64,000 nucleotides of DNA from UBA6522 sp965204155 (GTDB taxonomy: Bacteria > Pseudomonadota > Gammaproteobacteria > Steroidobacterales > Rariloculaceae): the NCBI GenBank assembly GCA_965204155.1, contig OZ241971.1, positions 2,046,001 through 2,110,000 of the forward strand, given 5' to 3'. Below, one piece after another: positions 7,221-16,057 of this stretch. Position 1 is the first letter of the stretch, and the number at the start of each line of letters is the position of its first letter. The translations under genes and the position numbers were made by a program. Under the pieces are notes generated by a model. The model saw only the letters and a list, made by a program, of their open reading frames with translations, searched no databases and had not been told where the DNA came from.

Positions 7221-9110
7221 ATGAGCGAAGCAAGGGAACCGACTACCTTCGATTTCAAGGCCGAGGTGAAGCAGTTGCTGCACCTCATGGTGCACTCCCT
7301 GTACAGCAACAAGGAGATCTTTCTCCGCGAGCTGATTTCCAACGCCTCCGACGCCAACGACCGGCTGCGCTTCGAATCCCTCAGCCAACCGGACCTGCTG
7401 GCCGACGACCCGGAACTGGGCATCAGGGTCGCCCTCGACCCGGAGGCCGGCACGCTGACCGTGAGCGACAACGGCATCGGCATGAGCCGCAAAGAGATCG
7501 TCGAGCAACTGGGCACCATCGCCCACTCCGGGACCGCCCGTTTCCTCGAATCCCTCGACGGCAAGGCTCAGAAGGACTCGGCCCTCATCGGCCAGTTCGG
7601 GGTCGGTTTCTATTCCTCGTTCATCGTCGCCGAACAGGTGGAAGTGCTCAGCCGCCGCGCCGGAGCCGACGCCGGCGAGTCGGTCCGCTGGGCTTCCACC
7701 GGCGACGGCAGCTATACGCTGGAACCGGCGGAGAAGGAAGCACGCGGAACCACCATCACGCTGACGCTGAAGCCGGACGAGAAGGAGTTCCTGGAGTCCT
7801 ACAGGGTGAACGCCCTGATCCGGAAGTATTCCGACCACATCGCCTTTCCGGTGACGCTGGGCGTGGCAGGCAAGGAAGACGACGAGTCCGGCGAACCGGT
7901 GAACAAGGCCAAGGCGCTGTGGGCGCGGCCGCGCACCGAAGTCGAGGACGAGGAATACATCGAGTTCTACAAGCACATTGCCCACGACTTCAAGGATCCG
8001 CTGATCTGGAGCCACAACCGGGTGGAAGGCAAGCGCGAGTACACGAGCCTGCTGTACGTGCCCTCCGCCGCGCCCTGGGACCTGTGGAACCGGGAGTCGC
8101 CCCGCGGGGTCAAGCTCTACGTCCAGCGGGTGTTCATCACCGACGAGGCGACGCAATTCCTGCCCCTGTACCTGCGGTTCATCCGCGGAGTGGTGGACTC
8201 CGGCGACCTGTCGCTCAACGTATCCCGCGAACTGCTGCAGCAGGACCCGGTGGTCGGGGTGATGAAGAGCGCCCTGACCAAGCGTGTCCTGACAATGCTG
8301 GAGCGCCTGGCGAGGGAAGCGCCCGAGAAATACGCCACGTACTGGAAGGAATTTGGCGTGGCGTTCAAGGAAGGGCTCGCCGAAGACGCGGGGAACCAGG
8401 AGAAGATCGCCGCGCTGCTCAGGTTCAACAGCACCGCCTCCGACGAACTCGAGCAGGACCGTTCCCTGGACGACTATCTCGAAGCCGCCGGCGAAGAACA
8501 GGACGCCATCTACTTCCTCATCGCGGATACGCCCGAAGCCGCCCGCAACAGCCCGCACCTGGAAGCGCTGCGCGAGCGGGGCCTGGAAGTGCTGCTGCTG
8601 TCGGACCGCATCGATGAGTGGGTCATGCAGTACCTCACGGAATACAAGGGCAAGTCCTTCCGGGACGTCACCCGGGGTGAACTCGATCTCGGCAGTGACG
8701 AGTCGGAGAAGAAGGTCGAGGCCGAACTCACGAAGGAGCAGAAGGCCTTGCTCAAGCGGATCAAGCGGGTGCTGCGGGACAAGGTGGACGAGGTCCGCGT
8801 CAGCGACCGGCTGAAGGAGTCCGCCGCCTGTCTGGTGATCGGCGAACAGGACATGGGATTCCAGATGCGCGAGTTGCTCAGGGCCACCGGTCAGGAGCCC
8901 CCGGAGACGGTGCCGTCGCTGGAGGTCAACCTCGATCACCCGATCGTCGGCATGATGACCGAGACGGGCGAGGAGGAACGCTTTGAGGACCTTTCCTGGC
9001 TGCTACTGGAACAGGCGACGCTGGTGGAAGGGCGGCCCCTGGATCAGCCGGCGGCATTCGTTCGCCGCGTCAATTCGCTGTTGCTCGGCGCAGGGCCGGA
9101 TTCGGAATAG
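7221..9110 (+). CDS. htpG: Hsp90 chaperone HtpG
   Basis: 629-residue cytosolic Hsp90-family ATPase chaperone. N-terminal GHKL ATP-binding domain with ELISNASDANDRLRFES (about residues 33-50), the DNGIGMSRKE lid motif and GQFGVGFYSSF; middle domain with the SPRGVKLYVQRVFI and LNVSRELLQQ segments; C-terminal dimerisation domain ends at the last residues. Length is typical (E. coli 624). A strong ribosome-binding site, GGGAGGT, lies 8 bp before the ATG. Regulation by the heat-shock sigma factor is suggested by the promoter at 7157-7185. Convergent with the osmoprotectant transporter genes. Confidence 0.98.
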   Translation: MSEAREPTTFDFKAEVKQLLHLMVHSLYSNKEIFLRELISNASDANDRLRFESLSQPDLLADDPELGIRVALDPEAGTLTVSDNGIGMSRKEIVEQLGTIAHSGTARFLESLDGKAQKDSALIGQFGVGFYSSFIVAEQVEVLSRRAGADAGESVRWASTGDGSYTLEPAEKEARGTTITLTLKPDEKEFLESYRVNALIRKYSDHIAFPVTLGVAGKEDDESGEPVNKAKALWARPRTEVEDEEYIEFYKHIAHDFKDPLIWSHNRVEGKREYTSLLYVPSAAPWDLWNRESPRGVKLYVQRVFITDEATQFLPLYLRFIRGVVDSGDLSLNVSRELLQQDPVVGVMKSALTKRVLTMLERLAREAPEKYATYWKEFGVAFKEGLAEDAGNQEKIAALLRFNSTASDELEQDRSLDDYLEAAGEEQDAIYFLIADTPEAARNSPHLEALRERGLEVLLLSDRIDEWVMQYLTEYKGKSFRDVTRGELDLGSDESEKKVEAELTKEQKALLKRIKRVLRDKVDEVRVSDRLKESAACLVIGEQDMGFQMRELLRATGQEPPETVPSLEVNLDHPIVGMMTETGEEERFEDLSWLLLEQATLVEGRPLDQPAAFVRRVNSLLLGAGPDSE

Positions 9111-9170
9111 CCGCCCCGTGCCCGGCGGGCAGTCCGCCGTCTCCTGCCCGATTTCGCCCCCGAGTTGGCG

Positions 9171-10757
9171 TTACGTCACCTGCTGCGACACCAGGTGCCG
9201 CGGCACCAGCCAGCGTTCCAGGAGTTCGAAGAACAGTTCCGCGGCCAGCGCCAGGAGCGCGGCGGGTATCGCGCCCTGCAGGATGAGCGAGGTGTCGTTC
9301 AGCGCCAGCCCGGTGACGATGGGTTCCCCCAGGCCGCCGGCGCCGATGAAGGCTGCCAGCGTCGCCGTGCCGATGCTGACCACCGCGGCGATCCGCACGC
9401 CGGCCAGCATGTGGGGCAGGGCGAGCGGCACGTAGACATGGCGCAACTGCTCCCGCTCGCTGAGCCCCAGCGCCCGGGTGACTCGCCGCAGCAACGGGTC
9501 GATGGTAATGAGCGCGGTGATCGTGTTGCGCGCGATGGGCAGCAGCGAGTAGAGGAACAGGGCGATGATGGCGGGTACCTGACCGACACCGGCCAGGGGA
9601 ATCATCAGGGCCAGCAGGGCGATGGACGGGATGGTCTGGAGCAGCCCGGCCACGTAGAGGACGCCCGCCGAGAGCGCCGGCGAGCGGTACACCAGGAGCG
9701 CCAGGCCCACCCCCACCACGCACGCCGCCAGCACAGCGATCGCCGTCAACTTCAGGTGGGTCAGTGTATGGCGTCCCAGCGTCTCCCATAGCGTCGGCGC
9801 CCGGGTCCCGCCCGATGTCACGAGCCCCTGGGCGAGAAGGAAGGACCGGGCAACCTGTGCGAAGGTGCGTTCCTCCACCACAACTTCCGCGTTGAGGGCG
9901 CGCATGGTCTCGTCGTCGAGGCGGCCGGTCAGTGCCGACAGTGCGGCCTTGACGTCAGGTTCCAGGTCGGCCCGCACCAGGGGCGCCGCCAGGTAGGCGG
10001 GGAAGAAACCGAGATCGTCTTCCAGGACCCTCAGATCGTATCGGAGCAGGTCCCCGTCCGTGGAGTAGGCGTCGGTGGCATCGATGTCGCCTTCCAGCAG
10101 CGCCAGGTACGCAAGGCCGTGTCCGATGCCGCTGGAGGTCTGCGGCAACCCGTACCGCTGCTGCAGGCCGGGCCAGCCGTCGGCGCGGTCGCGGAACTCG
10201 TGGCTGAAACCGAATCGCAGTTGCGGAAGGGCCGCCAGATCGGAAATCCTCTCCAGACCGAAGCGCGACGCCGTCTCGCCGGTTACCGCGATGGCGTAGG
10301 TGTTGTTGAAACCGAGGGGCGCGAGCAGTTCCGCGCCGAAAGGCGCCAGCCGGGCATTCAGTTCCTCTTCGCCCAGCTCCGCTTCCACTTCCAGAATGGC
10401 CTGCGTCAGGGTGCCGGTGTACTCGGGATAGGCGTCGATTTCGCCCGACACGAGCGCCTGGAAGGCGACCAGCGTGCCCCCCAGCCCGGTTCGGCGCCGG
10501 ACTTCGAAACCGCGCTCCTCCAGCACCTGCGCCATCATCTCCGCCAGAAGGTAGCCCTCGGTGAACATCTTGCTGCCGATGACGATGGGCCGCGTCTGGG
10601 CGATGGCGGTCAGCGAGGCGCACAGTCCTGCGAGGAGCAGGACGACACGCGCCGCAGTGCGGGGCTTTCTCCGCGGGCTGCCGGCGGCCCGCCGGCCTTC
10701 CCGGCCGGCTCGTGGCGCCGCCGGAGGATGCTTCAAGCTCCTGCGGACGGTACTCAC
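9171..10757 (-). CDS. Osmoprotectant ABC transporter, fused binding protein and permease
   Basis: 528-residue fusion for uptake of quaternary amines such as glycine betaine or choline. Order in the protein: Arg-rich N-region, hydrophobic signal or anchor (about 37-52), OpuAC/ProX-type binding domain starting IVIGSKMFTEGYLLAEMM (about 57-320), then a permease with several membrane spans and the EAA-like loop GLSEREQLRHVYVPLALP (about 335-528). The GTG at 10757 is chosen because it overlaps the ATPase stop as GTGA. The n-region before the hydrophobic segment is unusually long (about 36 residues, many Arg), so a later start cannot be fully excluded though none is evident. In BusAB-type fusions the permease comes first; here the binding domain does. 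Ligand not determinable. Confidence 0.87.
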   Translation of the reverse strand: MSTVRRSLKHPPAAPRAGREGRRAAGSPRRKPRTAARVVLLLAGLCASLTAIAQTRPIVIGSKMFTEGYLLAEMMAQVLEERGFEVRRRTGLGGTLVAFQALVSGEIDAYPEYTGTLTQAILEVEAELGEEELNARLAPFGAELLAPLGFNNTYAIAVTGETASRFGLERISDLAALPQLRFGFSHEFRDRADGWPGLQQRYGLPQTSSGIGHGLAYLALLEGDIDATDAYSTDGDLLRYDLRVLEDDLGFFPAYLAAPLVRADLEPDVKAALSALTGRLDDETMRALNAEVVVEERTFAQVARSFLLAQGLVTSGGTRAPTLWETLGRHTLTHLKLTAIAVLAACVVGVGLALLVYRSPALSAGVLYVAGLLQTIPSIALLALMIPLAGVGQVPAIIALFLYSLLPIARNTITALITIDPLLRRVTRALGLSEREQLRHVYVPLALPHMLAGVRIAAVVSIGTATLAAFIGAGGLGEPIVTGLALNDTSLILQGAIPAALLALAAELFFELLERWLVPRHLVSQQVT

Positions 10758-11485
10758 GATGCCCGCCCCCGGCCGAAGAGCCGCGCTACATAGGCATCGG
10801 AAGATTGCCTGATTCGCTCCACCGGACCCTGCCGGACGATTTCGCCGTCGCGGATGACAATAATTTCGTCGGCCAACGCGACGGCTTCGGACATGTCGTG
10901 AGTCACCAGCACCACCGTCGTGGACTCCGATCCCATGAGCTTCAGGAACTGTTCGTGGATGTCGGCCCGCGTCAGCGGATCCACGCCGGAAAACGGCTCG
11001 TCCAGCAGCAGTATGTCCGGCTGCAGGAACATGGCCCGGCAGATTCCCACACGCTGCTGCTGGCCGCCGGAGAGTTCGTGCGGGTAGCGGGACGTCAGTT
11101 CGCCGTCCAGCGCCATGAGGTTCATCAGCGTTCCCGTGCGGGCGCGAATCCTCGCATCGGGCCAGCCTTCCAGTTCGCCCAGCAGCGAGATGTTCCGGGC
11201 CACACTCATGTGGGGGAACAGGCCGGTCCCCTGCACCGCGTAGCCGATGCGCCGGCGAAACGACGCAAGACCGGTCACCGGGACCGGTTCGCCGAAGGTC
11301 TGCACGGTGCCCCGGTCCGGCCGCTCCAGACCGTTGATCAGTTGCAACAGCGTGGACTTGCCGCAGCCGCTCTCCCCGACGAGGCCCGTCGTGACGCCCG
11401 GGGAAATGTCGAGATCGAGATTCCGGAAAACTTCCGTCTGCCCATAGCTCTTGGTCAGATGCCTGAATTCGATGATGCCGCCCAT
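10754..11485 (-). CDS. Osmoprotectant ABC transporter ATPase
   Basis: 243-residue ATPase of the ProV/OpuBA/OsmV type that powers the fused importer encoded next to it. Walker A GESGCGKST near residue 37, ABC signature LSGGQQQRVGI, Walker B ILLLDEPFSGVD, and the H-loop VTHDMSEA are all present. It lacks the C-terminal CBS domains seen in longer OpuA/ProV forms, so ionic-strength sensing through CBS is not expected (inference from length). First gene of the two-gene operon; its TGA overlaps the GTG of the fusion gene. Divergent from msrB across about 155 bp. Confidence 0.92.
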   Translation of the reverse strand: MGGIIEFRHLTKSYGQTEVFRNLDLDISPGVTTGLVGESGCGKSTLLQLINGLERPDRGTVQTFGEPVPVTGLASFRRRIGYAVQGTGLFPHMSVARNISLLGELEGWPDARIRARTGTLMNLMALDGELTSRYPHELSGGQQQRVGICRAMFLQPDILLLDEPFSGVDPLTRADIHEQFLKLMGSESTTVVLVTHDMSEAVALADEIIVIRDGEIVRQGPVERIRQSSDAYVARLFGRGRAS

Positions 11486-11640
11486 CGGGCAGGTACGATA
11501 CCATTACGCCGCCCAATGGGTTGACCGCGAGGGTTGGCTGTCCACGGCAGATGTCGTGCGCCACGCCAGGCGAGCGCGGAGGGCTGTCGCCGCGGGCTGC
11601 CGGGAGCGCGGCCTGGGGCGTGAAGAAACCGGGAGCGCCA

Positions 11641-12045
11641 ATGAGCAAGCAAACGAAACCCTTGAAGGACGACCTGAAGGCCCGCCTGAGCCGGGAGCAG
11701 TTCCACGTGACCCAGGAGGCCGGCACCGAACGCCCGTTCACGGGCAGGTACAACGCCCACAAGAAATCCGGCATGTACCTCTGCGTCTGCTGCGGCGACG
11801 AATTGTTCGCCTCCGGGGCCAAGTTCGATTCGGGGACCGGCTGGCCGAGCTTCTGGGAGCCGGCCACGGCCGAAGCGGTGGACACGGCCCGGGACACGAG
11901 CTACGGCATGGTCCGGGAGGAGGTCGTGTGCGCCCGTTGCGGTGCGCACCTCGGTCATGTCTTCAACGATGGTCCGCAGCCCACGGGACTCAGGTACTGC
12001 ATCAACTCCGCATCCCTGGATTTCGAGTCCGGCGAAGGGGACTGA
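11641..12045 (+). CDS. msrB: Peptide-methionine (R)-S-oxide reductase
   Basis: 134-residue cytosolic enzyme that reduces methionine-R-sulfoxide in proteins. Zinc-binding CxxC pairs appear in CVCCGD and CARCGAH; the substrate and catalytic region is FDSGTGWPSF and RYCINSASL, whose Cys is the catalytic residue. The ATG at 11641 is chosen because it starts the recognisable protein (SKQTKPLKDDLK) at normal family length; the frame is open further upstream without a plausible start. Stand-alone MsrB, not fused to MsrA. Confidence 0.96.
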   Translation: MSKQTKPLKDDLKARLSREQFHVTQEAGTERPFTGRYNAHKKSGMYLCVCCGDELFASGAKFDSGTGWPSFWEPATAEAVDTARDTSYGMVREEVVCARCGAHLGHVFNDGPQPTGLRYCINSASLDFESGEGD

Positions 12046-12135
12046 TCCGCACCGCGCACGCACTCCCGCCCGCGCCCGTTCGGTCAGGCACTGCCGGAGC
12101 CGCGCGCCGCAACAGGCGAAACCACGGCCGTTCAC

Positions 12136-12591
12136 ATGCTCAGAGAACTACGCGAAATCCTCAACAAGACCCTGGCCGGGGCCGGGGAAGAAGAAGGCGA
12201 CCGCGATCACGCGCTGCGCCTGTCCACGGCGACCCTGCTGGTGGAAGTCGTACGTGCCGACTACGACGAGGACATGGCCGAGGGCAAGGCGGTATTCGAC
12301 CTGTTGCGGGGTTTCTTCGAACTCTCCGACGACGAAACCCGGCTGCTGATCCGCGAAGCCGAACTGGAGGCGGATCACTCGGTCTCGCTGCAGTCGTTCA
12401 CGCGCGTTCTGCACGAGCGGTTGACGCTCGAGGAGAAGCGCTCCGTGGTCGAGATGCTGTGGCGCGTGGCCATGGCCGACAGCCGCCTGGACAAGCACGA
12501 GGACCACCTGGTCCGAAAGGTCGCGGGCCTGCTGTACATACCCCACGGCGACCTCATCCGCATCCGGAACCGGGTCAAGAGCGAGCACTGA
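12136..12591 (+). CDS. TerB-family (tellurite-resistance-like) protein
   Basis: 151-residue all-helical acidic protein of the TerB/DjlA-N-like fold. Visible pattern: ATLLVEVVRADYDEDMAEG near residue 35, and a related second half, VEMLWRVAMADSRLDKHED, near 105, each with the acidic loop typical of TerB metal-binding repeats. Related proteins are found both in tellurite-resistance clusters and as isolated genes of unknown role; no other ter genes are nearby, so a tellurite function should not be assumed. 90 bp downstream of msrB, possibly co-transcribed; convergent with yggT. Confidence 0.8.
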   Translation: MLRELREILNKTLAGAGEEEGDRDHALRLSTATLLVEVVRADYDEDMAEGKAVFDLLRGFFELSDDETRLLIREAELEADHSVSLQSFTRVLHERLTLEEKRSVVEMLWRVAMADSRLDKHEDHLVRKVAGLLYIPHGDLIRIRNRVKSEH

Positions 12592-12624
12592 TGTCACGCA
12601 AACATCGGACAGGTTCGCTCCGGC

Positions 12625-13173
12625 TCAGCTCAGGTAGCCCGGCAGCGGCAGCAGCCGGAACGCGGCCTGGACGAGGATCAGTACCAGCAGGGGGGACAGG
12701 TCGAGGCCCGCGATGGTCGGGATCAGCCGCCGCGCCGGCCGTAGGATCGGTTCGTTGAGGTCGGCCAGCACGACGGCGACGGGATGCCGGGTGCGCGGGC
12801 CTACCCAGCTCAGGATGACGTAGACGAGAATGCTGACCGAGTAGAACCAGAGCGCCAGGCTGATGAGGCGGAATAGAATCAGCAACGGAAGCGGCGCCAG
12901 CGTTCCGGACGGAACGCCGCCGATTCGCAGCAGCAGCCAGGTGAGGACGCCTTCCAGCAGGACCAGTACCACCACCGTGGGAACGTCCATGTTGCGCGAT
13001 GTCGGGATGAAACGCGACGCCGGGCGCACCAGCGGGTTGGTAATCTGCACGATGGCCTGGGTGAAGGGGTTGTAGAAGTCCGCCCGCACCCAATGCAGGA
13101 GAAATCGCAACAGGAAAGCCAGCAGGTAAAGGTCGCCAAGCGCCTTGACCAGGTAAAAGAGTGAGCTACGCAT
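12625..13173 (-). CDS. yggT: YggT family integral membrane protein
   Basis: 182-residue membrane protein made of two YggT repeats, each two hydrophobic helices with a FxNPFTQAIVQITNP / LNEPILRPARRLIP type loop. The first loop is visible around residues 30-55 and the second around 125-145. Role is unclear in general; homologs are linked to cell division (YlmG/CCB3 family) and osmotic tolerance. It lies downstream of yggS on the same strand, a conserved pairing; proC, often between the two, is absent here. Confidence 0.9.
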   Translation of the reverse strand: MRSSLFYLVKALGDLYLLAFLLRFLLHWVRADFYNPFTQAIVQITNPLVRPASRFIPTSRNMDVPTVVVLVLLEGVLTWLLLRIGGVPSGTLAPLPLLILFRLISLALWFYSVSILVYVILSWVGPRTRHPVAVVLADLNEPILRPARRLIPTIAGLDLSPLLVLILVQAAFRLLPLPGYLS

Positions 13174-13270
13174 TGCCGGCGGGGTACGTCAGGTTTGTCG
13201 GATCGTTGTAGAAGGTGTCAGGCGCGCGGTTTTCCGACGCAAAGATAGCACGAGCCTGCGCCGCTGTTCT

Positions 13271-13996
13271 TCATATCCGGTCCCCGGCGGGCGGGCGGGG
13301 GCCGAAAATGGCGGTGCCGATACGCACGATGGTGCTGCCCGCGGTCACCGCCTGTTCCAGGTCCGCGGACATGCCCATGGACAGCGTGTCCATGGGGATT
13401 CCCAGGACTTTGAGCCGATCCCGCAGGATGCGAAGTTCGGTGAAGAACCTGGCGGGGTCGGCGGCGGCCGGCGGTATGGTCATCAGGCCCCGCAGCCTCA
13501 GACGGGGAAACCGGCCGAGTTGCCGGGCCAGATCCTCCACTTCGTCCGGTTCGACCCCACCCTTGCCCGGTTCCCCGGCCTGGTTGACCTGAACGCACAC
13601 GTTCAGCGGCGGCGCACCGTACGGGCGTTGATCGTTGAGCCGCCTGGCGATCCGGATGCGGTCCAGGGTATGGACCCACTGAAAACGCTCGGCCACTTCG
13701 CGGCTCTTGTTGGCCTGAAGCCGGCCGATGAAGTGCCAGTCAATCGGTAGCGACGTGAGCGCTGCGATCTTGGCGCGGGCCTCCTGCACGTAATTTTCCC
13801 CGAAACTGGACTGTCCGGCCTGAAATGCCGCTTCAATGGCGGCTACGGGCTGTCGTTTACTTACAGCCAGTATCCGGATTTCACCCGCGCCCCGGCCGGC
13901 GTCGCGAAGCGCCGCCTGCACACGGGCGCGAACGTTTTCGAGGCGCTGTGCAACCTGGGACGCACTTGACGGGAGATTTTTCGATTCAACACTCAT
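13271..13996 (-). CDS. yggS: PLP homeostasis protein YggS
   Basis: 241-residue cytosolic pyridoxal-5'-phosphate-binding TIM-barrel protein that buffers PLP and affects amino-acid metabolism. The PLP lysine is Lys47 in ILAVSKRQP; GENYVQE, WHFIGRLQANK and SMGMSADLE are family motifs. The start is the ATG at 13996; an upstream open stretch in the same frame lies inside the divergent pilT gene and is not coding. Its 5' end overlaps the proposed pilT start by about 31 bp on the opposite strand. Confidence 0.95.
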   Translation of the reverse strand: MSVESKNLPSSASQVAQRLENVRARVQAALRDAGRGAGEIRILAVSKRQPVAAIEAAFQAGQSSFGENYVQEARAKIAALTSLPIDWHFIGRLQANKSREVAERFQWVHTLDRIRIARRLNDQRPYGAPPLNVCVQVNQAGEPGKGGVEPDEVEDLARQLGRFPRLRLRGLMTIPPAAADPARFFTELRILRDRLKVLGIPMDTLSMGMSADLEQAVTAGSTIVRIGTAIFGPRPPAGDRI

Positions 13997-15102
13997 CTCA
14001 AACTGCCGGGCCTGCCCCGGAGGCGCTGCCGGGCGAGCCGCTCCCGGGCGAGTCGCCGCCGGCCGATTCGTCGCCGGGCGAGGCCATCGCGCATCTGCTC
14101 GCCTTTGCGGTCGGGAGCGACGCTTCGGACCTGCACCTGTCGGCGGACCTGGCACCGAGAATCCGGGTTCACGGTGACGTCAGGGCAACCGATACGGCGC
14201 CGCTGTCCCATGAGCGCGTACAGAGTATGGTGCACTCGGTAATGAACGACAATCAGCGGCAGCAGTTTGCCGAGCATCTCGAAGCCGATTTCTCATTCGA
14301 GTCACCGGGGCTGGCGCGGTTTCGGGTCAACGCGTTCGTTCAGCGCCGCGGCTGCGCGGCAGTGTTTCGGACGATCCCGTCGGTGGTCCCGTCACTGGAC
14401 GATCTGGCAGCACCGGCTGTATTCCGGGACATCGCCACGGCCCGCCGCGGGCTGGTCCTGGTCACGGGTCCCACGGGATCCGGCAAGTCGACGACGCTGG
14501 CGGCCATGGTGGACCACATCAATACCCACTCGCCGGACCACATCATCACGATAGAGGATCCCATCGAGTTCGTTCACGAGAGCAAGCGTTCGCTGGTCAA
14601 CCAGCGCGAAGTCCATCAGCACACACGGGGGTTTGCCGCGGCGCTGCGGTCGGCACTGCGCGAAGACCCGGACGTCCTGCTCATCGGCGAACTGCGCGAC
14701 CTGGAAACCATCCGGCTGGCTTTGACCGCCGCCGAAACCGGCCACCTGGTGCTGGCTACGCTGCATACGAGTTCCGCAGCCAAGACGGTGGATCGAATCG
14801 TGGAGGTTTTCCCGGGGCCCGAGAAAGCCATGGTACGGGGCATGCTCGCCGAATCGCTGCGGGCCGTGATCGCGCAAACGCTGCTCAGGCGTTGCGGTGG
14901 AGGGCGTGTGGCGGCCCATGAAGTCATGATCGCAACACCCGCCATCCGCAACCTCATCCGCGAAGGCAAGGTCGCGCAGATGTACTCGGCCATCCAGACC
15001 GGCAGGTCCCACGGCATGTGGACGCTGGAGCAGTCCGTTCGCAAACTGCTTGACGAGAGCCTCGTCACGGCCGAGACGGCGCAGTCGGGACTCGGGACCT
15101 GA
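13966..15102 (+). CDS. pilT: Type IV pilus retraction ATPase PilT
   Basis: About 378-residue hexameric ATPase that depolymerises type IV pili for twitching motility. Walker A GPTGSGKST (168-176), Asp box TIEDPIEF, Walker B LIGELRD, His box TGHLVLATLHTSSA and the C-terminal AIRNLIREGK are all present. Start uncertain: a TTG at 13966 with CTGGGA upstream, or a GTG at 13948. Compared with E. coli-type PilT the conserved N-terminus (SDASDLHLSA) begins only at about residue 51, so there is an extra Pro/Gly-rich leader of roughly 40 residues, with repeated LPGEPLPGES-like text. The divergent pair yggS/pilT is a common gammaproteobacterial arrangement. Other pilus genes are outside the window. Confidence 0.93.
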   Translation: MTGDFSIQHSSQTAGPAPEALPGEPLPGESPPADSSPGEAIAHLLAFAVGSDASDLHLSADLAPRIRVHGDVRATDTAPLSHERVQSMVHSVMNDNQRQQFAEHLEADFSFESPGLARFRVNAFVQRRGCAAVFRTIPSVVPSLDDLAAPAVFRDIATARRGLVLVTGPTGSGKSTTLAAMVDHINTHSPDHIITIEDPIEFVHESKRSLVNQREVHQHTRGFAAALRSALREDPDVLLIGELRDLETIRLALTAAETGHLVLATLHTSSAAKTVDRIVEVFPGPEKAMVRGMLAESLRAVIAQTLLRRCGGGRVAAHEVMIATPAIRNLIREGKVAQMYSAIQTGRSHGMWTLEQSVRKLLDESLVTAETAQSGLGT

Positions 15103-15178
15103 CCGGAAGGCGCGGGACAGCCCGTGGTACAGGTCCCGCGGAATTGGGCCGGCGGCAAGCCCCCGCCCGGTATTGCGC

Positions 15179-16057
15179 TCAGTCCGGGTAGACCTGCCGG
15201 GCGTCGAAAACCGGCCCGTCGACACAGACGCGCTTCATGGCGGGACCGTCGGGCGTGCTGAGCAGTACGGTACAGCCGGCGCATCCGCCCACTGCGCAGG
15301 CCATGTATTCTTCCAGCGCCAGTTGGCAAGGCAGGTCGAATTCTCTTGCCAGATCGGCCGTCGCTTCCAGCATGCCCGTCGGACCGCAACCGAAGACCTG
15401 AACCTCGTCCAGTTGGCCGTCGGGCACGGCTTGCAGCCGAAGCCGGGCCAGGTCCGTGACGAATCCGGAAAAGCAGCCGTCATAACCCTCGTTGCTGGCC
15501 AGCCGCGACGGGACGCCCCAGGACTCCAGCATGGCAACGCTGCTCGAGGCCGGTGCCGGTACGCCGGGGACCTCGATTTCTCCGTCGGCCAGCCGAAACG
15601 GGAAGGGCACTTCCGACCCCATCAATACAAGTACCTGGAACGCCGGATCGTCCTTCAGGCAGTCGGCAAGGAAAACCATCGGCGGGATGCCCACCCCGCC
15701 GCCGATGGCCATGATCTCGGGCCGTTCGGGATCGAGCGCGAAACCGTTACCGATCGGTCCGAGCACGCTGACGGAATCGCCGCGGACCCGCTGGCTGAGA
15801 ACATCCAGCCCGTGGCCGACGGACTTGTAGAGAAAATCGAGCCAGCCCTGTTCCGGGTTTGCCCGCATGATCGACAGGGGCCGGCGCATGGGGATCGCGG
15901 CGCCGCACGTCAGGTGGGCGAAACTGCCGGGGACGGCGTGGGCTGCGCACACCGGCGCCTGCACGCGCAGGATGAACTGGTTGCCCGCAAACCGCTGCTG
16001 GGAGAGGACTTCGGCGTCCTCCAGGTGGATCGTTCCGCGTGTGTCGGGAGGGGTCAC
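15179..16057 (-). CDS. PyrK-like NAD-dependent electron-transfer flavoprotein ([2Fe-2S])
   Basis: About 292 residues. An FAD-binding beta-barrel (RRPLSIMRA near residue 60), a nucleotide-binding domain (AIGGGVGIPPM), and a C-terminal [2Fe-2S] cluster motif CAVGGCAGCTVLL plus a later Cys are visible, as in PyrK, the subunit that passes electrons from class 1B dihydroorotate dehydrogenase to NAD. No pyrD lies nearby and gammaproteobacteria usually use quinone-linked PyrD, so the partner is unknown. The GTG at 16057 overlaps the ruvX stop as GTGA and is preferred; a GTG at 16075 is also possible. It sits in the pilT-to-gshB block where pyrimidine genes (pyrR/pyrB/pyrC) occur in some relatives. 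Confidence 0.8.
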   Translation of the reverse strand: MTPPDTRGTIHLEDAEVLSQQRFAGNQFILRVQAPVCAAHAVPGSFAHLTCGAAIPMRRPLSIMRANPEQGWLDFLYKSVGHGLDVLSQRVRGDSVSVLGPIGNGFALDPERPEIMAIGGGVGIPPMVFLADCLKDDPAFQVLVLMGSEVPFPFRLADGEIEVPGVPAPASSSVAMLESWGVPSRLASNEGYDGCFSGFVTDLARLRLQAVPDGQLDEVQVFGCGPTGMLEATADLAREFDLPCQLALEEYMACAVGGCAGCTVLLSTPDGPAMKRVCVDGPVFDARQVYPD

